Virus record (IMG/VR): IMGVR_UViG_2209111020_000001
Span: 1-37,069 of that record
DNA from: a virus
Strand: one strand, 5' to 3'
Length of the DNA: 37,069 bases
Shown: piece after piece, positions 32,393 to 37,069 of the stretch
Layout: each line of letters starts with the position of its first letter
Numbering within the stretch: the first letter of the stretch is position 1
Program-made: the position numbers and the translations under genes
Notes under the pieces: model-generated
The model's database searches: none
Told to the model about the DNA's origin: nothing
Seen by the model: the letters and a program-made list of their open reading frames with translations, nothing else

Positions 32393-32415
32393 CTTTCGTG
32401 GTATAATTAACCACG
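32393..32415. repeat. Leader element, copy 2, within an inverted repeat
   Basis: CTTTCGTGGTAT (32393-32404) is identical to 24471-24482. Its CGTGGT half (32397-32402) forms an inverted repeat with ACCACG (32410-32415) around an AT-only centre. It lies just upstream of the gene starting at 32382 and looks like an operator or small leader hairpin. Confidence 0.45.
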
Positions 32416-32430
32416 GGTATATTTGTGTTT

Positions 32431-32457
32431 CGGTCACTTTGCAGAGTGGCCGTTTTT
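32431..32457 (+). terminator. Terminator-like hairpin in antisense orientation
   Basis: On the plus strand CGGTCACT/AGTGGCCG (loop TTGCAG) is followed by TTTTT. On the minus strand, where the genes lie, the stem has a mismatch and no U-run follows. It therefore points against the early operon and could stop antisense transcripts. Confidence 0.55.
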
Positions 32458-32650
32458 ACTTTTGACTGCCTTCAATCAATTTCTTAACTTGGTTATATGA
32501 TTCTGTTGCTCTGACAACTGAGCAGGCATATCCGCTTGTAGTTAGAATGTCTACGCCTGATCTGCTCGTACTTTTGCTAACCTGTACAATGAATGCAGTG
32601 TTGAACAAAAGCTCTTTACCATCTTCATGTACTTGGATAAAACCGCTCAC
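32456..32650 (-). CDS. Unknown small protein (64 aa)
   Basis: A 64-residue protein (MSGFIQVHEDGKELLFNTAF, then VDILTTSGYACSVVRATESY). Short proteins of this shape (F-I-x-V-H...V-x-N...V) resemble FlbD-like small proteins that occur in phage early regions; no role can be given. The GTG start has a very good AGGAGGTG eight bases upstream. The stop lies within the antisense terminator-like hairpin. Confidence 0.75.
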   Translation of the reverse strand: MSGFIQVHEDGKELLFNTAFIVQVSKSTSRSGVDILTTSGYACSVVRATESYNQVKKLIEGSQK

Positions 32651-32666
32651 CAGTTCTCACCTCCTC

Positions 32667-32846
32667 TCAGCGCCAGCGGTCCATACCGTTCAGATCGCCT
32701 TCAGCTTCATCTATTTCATCATCAATCCGTTCCAGGTCACGCCGCAGGGCATTCCGTCTCATGTGCAGACGGTCTAACCGCTTAATCAGCTGCGCCTTGC
32801 CTTCGCCCTGTGGTTCTTGGTACAGGTCCGAGTTAGTTATTTCCAT
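32667..32846 (-). CDS. Unknown small charged protein (59 aa)
   Basis: A 59-residue protein with a long charged helix, probably a coiled coil (LIKRLDRLHMRRNALRRDLE, then RIDDEIDEAEGDL). The ATG at 32846 has GGGAGG seven bases upstream. It overlaps the preceding membrane protein gene by ten bases. No family recognised. Confidence 0.72.
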   Translation of the reverse strand: MEITNSDLYQEPQGEGKAQLIKRLDRLHMRRNALRRDLERIDDEIDEAEGDLNGMDRWR

Positions 32847-32965
32847 CGTTCATCCTCCCATCTGTCAGCGCGTTCTGCGGCCATGCAGATCGACCAGAAG
32901 ATGGTCATGATCAGCAAAACGACAACTGTTCCGACGGCTGACAGCAGGATCACAAGTCCCGTCAT
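32837..32965 (-). CDS. Small single-pass membrane protein (42 aa)
   Basis: Starting at the ATG at 32965 (GGAGGC upstream), this encodes 42 residues with one transmembrane helix (LVILLSAVGTVVVLLIMTIF) and a charged C-terminus (AERADRWEDERWK). The open frame extends to 33052, but that part overlaps the gene before it. Function unknown. Confidence 0.68.
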   Translation of the reverse strand: MTGLVILLSAVGTVVVLLIMTIFWSICMAAERADRWEDERWK

Positions 32966-33114
32966 TTCTTCTCTGCCTCCTTCAACCCTTCCATGATGGC
33001 GCGGGTCATAACTCTGATCGCTCCGGCTGGCATTGGCCCCATGCCAAACCACGGATGTACGGTGCTGCGGCGTTCGGCTACTTCCGGCTCTTCTCTTCCT
33101 GTGAATAGCATCAT
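32962..33114 (-). CDS. Unknown small protein (50 aa)
   Basis: A 50-residue protein (MMLFTGREEPEVAERRSTVH, then PWFGMGPMPAGAIRVMTRAI and a charged end). It has ATGA overlaps with both neighbours, a hallmark of coupled translation, and GAGGTGA in front. No family recognised. Confidence 0.65.
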   Translation of the reverse strand: MMLFTGREEPEVAERRSTVHPWFGMGPMPAGAIRVMTRAIMEGLKEAEKK

Positions 33115-33377
33115 TTCGCTTTCACCTCCTCAATTGGATAGTCGAGAAACGACCATCTGGAATTTGTGTCAAGCTTTGACTTTTTCACATCACAGACGCC
33201 GACAAGTTTAAATTCCCGCCCTACTTCGTCAATGGCATACAGAGCAATCAGCCGTGTCTTGCCGTCATTCAGCACCTGAAGTTCAACATATTTCCTGACG
33301 CAGTGGAGCGCTTCGGCTGCTGAGTCTTTATGCGGTTCTCTGAGTTCTCCGCTACTTACATAAGCGTGAAATTTCAT
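33111..33377 (-). CDS. Unknown protein (88 aa)
   Basis: An 88-residue protein with mixed alpha/beta character (SAAEALHCVRKYVELQVLND, then TRLIALYAIDEVGREFKLVG). It is not recognised. It overlaps both adjacent genes by four bases and has AGGAGG before its ATG. Small soluble proteins in this position are candidates for the recombination directionality factor that a serine integrase needs, but nothing specific marks this one. Confidence 0.7.
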   Translation of the reverse strand: MKFHAYVSSGELREPHKDSAAEALHCVRKYVELQVLNDGKTRLIALYAIDEVGREFKLVGVCDVKKSKLDTNSRWSFLDYPIEEVKAK

Positions 33378-33580
33378 TTCATCTTCGCCTCCTCTCGCTG
33401 GCGAATCTTGATATCAAGTAACTGACGGTTTCGGCTGTCGACCACGGACAAGTGGATATTCGGATCGTTTAACCAGGTGTATTTCTGCGTTAGCGCAAGC
33501 GCGCCGCTAATGGCTTCAAATTGGCTGGAATATTCAGTTGACTGCTTGTTTCTGGCTAAGTCAATGAGCTTGTAGGTCAT
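33374..33580 (-). CDS. Unknown protein (68 aa)
   Basis: A 68-residue protein (MTYKLIDLARNKQSTEYSSQ, AISGALALTQKYTWLNDPNI, HLSVVDSRNRQLLDIKIRQR). It reads like a small alpha/beta protein, of unknown function. Overlaps the next gene by four bases; GAAGGTG precedes the ATG. Confidence 0.7.
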   Translation of the reverse strand: MTYKLIDLARNKQSTEYSSQFEAISGALALTQKYTWLNDPNIHLSVVDSRNRQLLDIKIRQREEAKMK

Positions 33581-33780
33581 ACTGCCGCACCTTCTTTTCT
33601 AAGAGCTTGTTCCAGTTCATCAAACAGAGGTGTGATTGGCATCTTATGCTCGCCCCAGAAGCGCAGGTAGTGAATGGCCAGCCGCTCATCGGTGTAAGAC
33701 AGATCAGCAATCTTTCCCGGTATGGCGGCGGCTTTGCGAACGATTTCAGGATCAATTGGTAAGAAAGGTTCAGACATCAT
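33577..33780 (-). CDS. Unknown protein (67 aa)
   Basis: A 67-residue helical protein (PEIVRKAAAIPGKIADLSYT, DERLAIHYLRFWGEHKMPIT, PLFDELEQALRKEG). Not recognised. It overlaps the antirepressor gene by 11 bases and has a GGCGGTG site before the ATG pair. Confidence 0.7.
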   Translation of the reverse strand: MMSEPFLPIDPEIVRKAAAIPGKIADLSYTDERLAIHYLRFWGEHKMPITPLFDELEQALRKEGAAV

Positions 33781-34396
33781 TTTTCACCGCCTTGTATTTC
33801 CTGTAGATAGCCTTGCTGACATGAACATCAAGTCCGAAGCGATCCTTAGCTACCATCAGATCGACCGTGTCGCTTAGAATCGGTTCCCTTTCTTTCAGCA
33901 TGTCTGGCGTCATTTGTTTCTTTCCAATCATTTTCGAATATCCATGCAGGGTGGATATGGCCTTGTTGGCGATCGTGTTCGCTTTTAGGTAATGCTTTTG
34001 CTTCGCACGGTCAATCCCTGCATCTAGGTCGGCCATCTGCTTCTTTTGAAAATCTTTGTCCAGCATCCGGAACACTTCGAAACCAGCAAGACCTGACGAT
34101 TCACGGAGCTTTTTCAGCATTTCAAATACCCATTCCTGAAATGCTTCTGCTTCGGGCTTATGACTGTTGAAGATGGCTTTGTAGATGCCGAATTCCGTCA
34201 GAGCCAAATATTTTTGATTCATGTCCGTCATTTTGACGTACACGAGATATTTTTTATCAATGTGTCTAACCATTGAATTAGCATCTCGATAGTTCAAAGC
34301 ATCGGATATGTCCTTAGATATTGCCGCCCATGCGCCTGGTTTAACTTCGACAAAACGAATCTGATGATTCGCCCATATTTCAGCTTTAAGCTGCAT
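33770..34396 (-). CDS. BRO-N domain antirepressor-like protein
   Basis: A 208-residue protein. Residues about 1-95 are a BRO-N domain: FVEVKPGAWAAISKDISDAL, ANSMVRHIDKKYLVYVKMTD, YLALTEFGIYKAIFNSHKPE and AFQEWVFEMLKKLRESSG. The C-terminal half has a KilA/antirepressor-like helical region. Such proteins bind DNA or the repressor and push the switch to lysis. I start at the ATG at 34396 (GGGAG eight bases upstream); the frame is open to 34438 but that part covers the operator-like sequence 34416-34432. Confidence 0.85.
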   Translation of the reverse strand: MQLKAEIWANHQIRFVEVKPGAWAAISKDISDALNYRDANSMVRHIDKKYLVYVKMTDMNQKYLALTEFGIYKAIFNSHKPEAEAFQEWVFEMLKKLRESSGLAGFEVFRMLDKDFQKKQMADLDAGIDRAKQKHYLKANTIANKAISTLHGYSKMIGKKQMTPDMLKEREPILSDTVDLMVAKDRFGLDVHVSKAIYRKYKAVKNDV

Positions 34397-34415
34397 TAGC
34401 AAGCGCTCCCTTTTA

Positions 34416-34432
34416 GTACCTTTAAACGGTAC
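34416..34432. promoter_or_regulatory. Third operator-like palindrome (before the antirepressor)
   Basis: GTACC-TTTAAAC-GGTAC is the exact complement of the operator in the leftward promoter (34708-34724) over 16 bases. It overlaps the end of the Cro-like gene and lies 20 bases before the antirepressor start. No good -35/-10 surrounds it, so it may be an auxiliary operator for looping or a roadblock. Confidence 0.7.
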
Positions 34433-34670
34433 TATCACTTAAATTTTTTTCATCCTCATCAAACTTACCGTCGTCAACAATCGGGACACGGATAAGTTCT
34501 TCCGGTAGTCCATACAGATTTGCAGCCTTGCGAAAGATATGAGCGGGAATTACAGTTTTTCCTGTTTCGTAATTGCGAAGCGTCTTTGCCGTAATACCAA
34601 GCTTAGGAGCGGCTTCAGTCTGCAATAGTTCAGCATTTACTCTAGCTGCGGTCAATGAAATTTGAAACAT
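34422..34670 (-). CDS. Cro-like helix-turn-helix regulator
   Basis: An 82-residue XRE-family protein (MFQISLTAARVNAELLQTEA, then PKLGITAKTLRNYETGKTVI). The helix-turn-helix spans about residues 8-55. It is the first gene of the leftward early operon, divergent from the repressor, as Cro is in lambda-type switches. I start at the ATG at 34670 because GAGGAGGTGC stands in front; the frame is open to 34730, which lies within the promoter. The acidic C-terminus is unremarkable. Confidence 0.87.
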   Translation of the reverse strand: MFQISLTAARVNAELLQTEAAPKLGITAKTLRNYETGKTVIPAHIFRKAANLYGLPEELIRVPIVDDGKFDEDEKNLSDSTV

Positions 34671-34701
34671 TTTCAGCACCTCCTCTCCCTTTGATGTCTT
34701 A

Positions 34702-34730
34702 ATTCTAATACCGTTTAAAGGTACTGTCAA
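34702..34730 (-). promoter_or_regulatory. Leftward early promoter with operator in the spacer
   Basis: On the minus strand a perfect TTGACA (34725-34730), a 17-bp spacer and TAGAAT (34702-34707) give a near-consensus promoter. The whole spacer (34708-34724) is the operator-like palindrome GTACC...GGTAT, so bound repressor would block polymerase directly. It drives the Cro-like gene and the early operon. Confidence 0.9.
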
Positions 34731-34774
34731 GGGGATTATGTCGTAAATTGTACTTTTAAAAGATAATTTTATTC

Positions 34775-34803
34775 TTTACATTATTACCGTTTTTCGGTAC
34801 AAT
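34775..34803 (+). promoter_or_regulatory. Rightward repressor promoter with operator
   Basis: TTTACA (34775-34780), a 17-bp spacer and TACAAT (34798-34803) on the plus strand. A palindrome TACCG-TTTTT-CGGTA (34785-34799) fills the spacer and touches the -10. It is a variant of the operator in the divergent promoter, so the repressor likely controls its own gene. Confidence 0.82.
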
Positions 34804-34833
34804 ATAAACATAAGGAAAGGAGGTGAAAGTAAG

Positions 34834-35463
34834 TTGGACAGTGACGAACTAAAAAAGACCATGGCAAAAAATCTACGCTTTCAATTAGATAGGAAGGGAA
34901 TGCAGCAGACGGATCTTGCTAGCAAGCTGAGCATACCGGAGATGACGGTTTCAAATTGGCTGACAGCCAAAACCTATCCGCGTATGGATAAAATCCAGTT
35001 GATCGCCGACTTCTTTCATATAAGAAAGTCAGATCTAACGGAGGATATTCCGGATAACCTTATTGAGTATGGTCCCCAGACAGTTCCGGTACCAGTATTA
35101 GGAGAAATAGCTTGTGGTGATCCAATTTTTATAGAAGAAAATCATAGTGAATATCGTTATGAATCACCGGATATGCTGCCGGCCGGAAATGTAGCTTACC
35201 TTTATGCAAAAGGCGACTCAATGGAGCCAACCATACCTAACGGATCTCTAGTATTGATAAGTGAACAGGATGATGTAGAAAGTGGAGAAATAGCGGCGGT
35301 ACTTGTTGATGGAAATACTGAGGCTACACTGAAAAGAGTTAAAAAGCAGGGAAATCAAGTTATTTTGGTGCCGGACAACCCAAAGCATAATCCGATAATT
35401 GTCACTAAAGATAATCCGGTAAAAATAATTGGCAAAGCAATCAGATATACAAGAGATTTATAA
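34834..35463 (+). CDS. cI: CI/LexA-type repressor with S24 peptidase domain
   Basis: A 209-residue lysogeny repressor. Residues 12-66 are an XRE helix-turn-helix (LASKLSIPEMTVSNWLTAKT). From about 84 an S24 domain follows, with a probable cleavage site at IACGDP (residues 92-97), catalytic Ser129 in GDSMEP and catalytic Lys167 in TLKRV. So RecA-stimulated self-cleavage is expected, making the prophage inducible by DNA damage. The start is TTG (34834), eight bases after AGGAGGTG. A terminator separates it from the recombinase gene. Confidence 0.94.
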   Translation: MDSDELKKTMAKNLRFQLDRKGMQQTDLASKLSIPEMTVSNWLTAKTYPRMDKIQLIADFFHIRKSDLTEDIPDNLIEYGPQTVPVPVLGEIACGDPIFIEENHSEYRYESPDMLPAGNVAYLYAKGDSMEPTIPNGSLVLISEQDDVESGEIAAVLVDGNTEATLKRVKKQGNQVILVPDNPKHNPIIVTKDNPVKIIGKAIRYTRDL

Positions 35464-35471
35464 TAAGCATC

Positions 35472-35499
35472 ATAGAGCGGACAATCACCGCTCTATTTT
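35472..35499 (+). terminator. Terminator between repressor and recombinase genes
   Basis: A perfect 9-bp stem (ATAGAGCGG/CCGCTCTAT, loop ACAATCA) is followed by TTTT. It lies between the repressor stop and the recombinase ribosome binding site (35503-35510), with no room for a promoter after it. Confidence 0.82.
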
Positions 35500-35517
35500 G
35501 TCAGGAGGTGAAATAAT

Positions 35518-37047
35518 TTGCGTGTTGTTATTTACATTCGCGTCAGCACAAAGATGCAGGCCACAGAGGATAAATATTCCCTCCGCGCGCAGAAGACGGA
35601 ACTGGAAAACTACGTCAAGCGTATGAAGTGGCAGCTGGTCGATATTAAGCAGGACGTCGACTCCGGCGGAAAGTTTGATAAAAAAGGTCTGGATGAACTC
35701 ATGGATATGGCTGACACCGGCAAGATGGATGCCGTGCTTGTGCTTGATCAGTCCCGCCTGTCGCGTCTGGATGGTCTGCACTGGGAAATGCTTAAAGCTG
35801 TACTTAAGCAAAATAATATCAAGCTGGCTGAGCCTGGCCGCATGGTCGACCTTAACGACGACGTGCAAGAGTTCATGAGTGACATCCAAAACTGGTTCGC
35901 CCGCCGAGGTCGTAAGGACATTGCTAAAACGATGATGCGCGGCAAGCGTCAGATGATGCGTGAGGGAAAGTTCTGGGGCAGGGTACCGCTGGAATACGTC
36001 TACAACAAAGAGACACACACGGCCCGCAAGCGACCGGGATATGAGTGGGTCATACCGATGATCGACAAGCTGTTTCTGCATGATCAGGCCGGCTATGTGA
36101 CGATCGCTAATCAACTAAACAAGATAAAATACCAAGCTAATGGCCGGCCGTGGAACGAAACACTGGTTTATCGACGGTTGGTTTCGAAAGCCTTTCACGG
36201 CGTTGCTGAAAAAACTTTTGCCACCGGAGAAACGATCCGAATGGATGACTTTTACCCGCCGATGCGGACGCTGGAAACCTATCAGGCAATACAGGAGGAG
36301 ATCCACCGCCGTCATGTGCAGTATCGCACCTACTGGAATCCGAGTGGGCAAATCCATATGCTACGGCGCGTCAAGATGACCTGCGGCATGTGCGGCCGGG
36401 TGATCGCGCTGGAACAGCACGGGAAGGGAAATTATACAGCCTTTTATCTGAAGCATGGCCGCAAACGAAAACTTTCTGACCGGTCCGTATGCAGTATATC
36501 CATCAACACAAAACGGTGTGACCGGAATATTATCCAGGCAATCAAGGATATTTTGACCAGCGAACGATTAGCGAAAAGGTATATCGACTTATCGGATGAC
36601 TCAGACAAGATAGATGCACTTAAAAAAGAACAGTCGGTCGTCATCAAATCAATTAGCAAGCTCAACGAGCGCATGGACCGGCTTATGGATCTGTATCTGG
36701 ATGGTAGTTTCGATAAAGGTGAGTTGGATGACCGTAAGCATAAAATTGATCAGGAACGGTCGGCGCTGGCTAGCCGGCAGAATGAGCTGAAAGTGAAGCT
36801 CGACCTATTGGAAAAGAACCAATGGAATTACAAAATGATTTATGCGTACATGAAGCTGGCCAGAAATTTTGATACTGACCTGACACCACTTGAGCAGGCG
36901 CAGATGATCGGCAATCTGTTTCCGACTGCCACAGTGTACCTGGACAAGCTGGTGCTCCATGGCCGCCTGCCGATTGGAACCGTGCTTGATGTGACGGTGG
37001 GAATTGATCAAACGCATGTCGGAATTAAATATGGACTTAATGGGTAA
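35518..37047 (+). CDS. int: Large serine recombinase (integrase)
   Basis: A 509-residue site-specific recombinase. The N-terminal catalytic domain starts with VVIYIRVST (Ser10 nucleophile) and contains VLDQSRLSR with the active-site arginines. Residues about 150-300 are the recombinase domain (GKFWGRVPLEYVYNKE). A zinc ribbon follows (CGMCGRVI ... CSI...C), then a coiled-coil motif (about 355-440, IKSISKLNERMDRLMDLYLD, DQERSALASRQNELKVKLD). The start is TTG with AGGAGGTG upstream. It integrates and, with a directionality factor, excises the prophage. The attachment site should lie close to this end; only 22 bases remain after the gene. Confidence 0.96.
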   Translation: MRVVIYIRVSTKMQATEDKYSLRAQKTELENYVKRMKWQLVDIKQDVDSGGKFDKKGLDELMDMADTGKMDAVLVLDQSRLSRLDGLHWEMLKAVLKQNNIKLAEPGRMVDLNDDVQEFMSDIQNWFARRGRKDIAKTMMRGKRQMMREGKFWGRVPLEYVYNKETHTARKRPGYEWVIPMIDKLFLHDQAGYVTIANQLNKIKYQANGRPWNETLVYRRLVSKAFHGVAEKTFATGETIRMDDFYPPMRTLETYQAIQEEIHRRHVQYRTYWNPSGQIHMLRRVKMTCGMCGRVIALEQHGKGNYTAFYLKHGRKRKLSDRSVCSISINTKRCDRNIIQAIKDILTSERLAKRYIDLSDDSDKIDALKKEQSVVIKSISKLNERMDRLMDLYLDGSFDKGELDDRKHKIDQERSALASRQNELKVKLDLLEKNQWNYKMIYAYMKLARNFDTDLTPLEQAQMIGNLFPTATVYLDKLVLHGRLPIGTVLDVTVGIDQTHVGIKYGLNG

Positions 37048-37069
37048 ATACATCATATTATTGAAATGA

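Noticed and set aside
1-37069. Similar sequences at the two window ends (6-20 and 37037-37051)
   Set aside because: They match at 13 of 15 bases but only in inverted orientation, and the right copy is the coding end of the recombinase; attachment cores should be direct repeats.
1-37069. CRISPR arrays, tRNA genes, insertion sequences
   Set aside because: I found no spaced direct repeats of the right kind, no cloverleaf sequence I could support, and no transposase.

Overview
This window is an almost complete temperate siphophage genome of the HK97-like, long-tailed type, read as an integrated prophage or a linearised phage contig from a low-to-mid-GC Gram-positive host. The host is most likely a member of the Bacilli, such as Lactobacillales or a relative; that is an inference. 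It rests on strong AGGAGG-type ribosome binding sites, frequent TTG and GTG starts, a phi LC3-type holin, an XhlA-like protein, a GH25 lysozyme with three LysM domains, and a replication module common in Firmicutes phages. No host housekeeping gene is visible, so genus cannot be fixed.

Layout from the left. Positions 45-696 hold two small rightward genes of unknown function, closed by a hairpin (772-798) that can terminate transcription from both sides. Positions 924-2685 (minus) are the lysis cassette: XhlA-like protein, endolysin, holin. Positions 2764-3587 (minus) are an AT-rich, self-contained transcription unit with its own extended -10 promoter, a membrane-anchored SGNH hydrolase gene and a strong terminator, which is the layout of a lysogenic-conversion gene (moron). 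Positions 3573-12649 (minus) are the tail module: a receptor-binding protein ending in an alpha/beta-hydrolase esterase domain, tail-hub protein, distal tail protein, a 1055-residue tape measure, the gpG/gpGT tail chaperones joined by a -1 frameshift on A AAA AAC, a major tail protein with an Ig-like domain, and a probable tail terminator. Positions 12646-18949 (minus) are head-tail joining proteins, capsid, protease, portal and terminase. An HNH endonuclease and a candidate cos site follow at 19046-19353.

Positions 19470-34396 (minus) are the early and middle genes. From the repressor end they are: BRO-N antirepressor, a run of very small ORFs, DUF2800 nuclease, DUF2815 protein, family A DNA polymerase, MazG-like, DUF3310, a short sliding-clamp-like protein, a phage sigma factor with an unknown partner, small proteins, a VapE-like primase-helicase, an iteron-like array that may be the replication origin, VRR-NUC nuclease, SNF2-type helicase, and a RinA/ArpU-like late activator. 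The activator lies just upstream of a candidate late promoter. Positions 34422-35463 are the genetic switch: a leftward Cro-like gene and a rightward, self-cleaving S24-type repressor. Operator-like palindromes lie inside the 17-bp spacers of both divergent promoters, and a third copy lies before the antirepressor. A terminator then separates the repressor from a large serine recombinase (35518-37047).

How it fits together (inference). The repressor holds both switch promoters. On induction the leftward promoter drives the replication genes and, at the end of that transcript, the late activator, which then starts the packaging, structural and lysis genes. The SGNH moron can be expressed independently in the lysogen. 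It sits next to a tail protein that carries its own esterase, so the phage may encode two enzymes acting on cell-surface polymers: one displayed by the lysogen and one carried on the virion.
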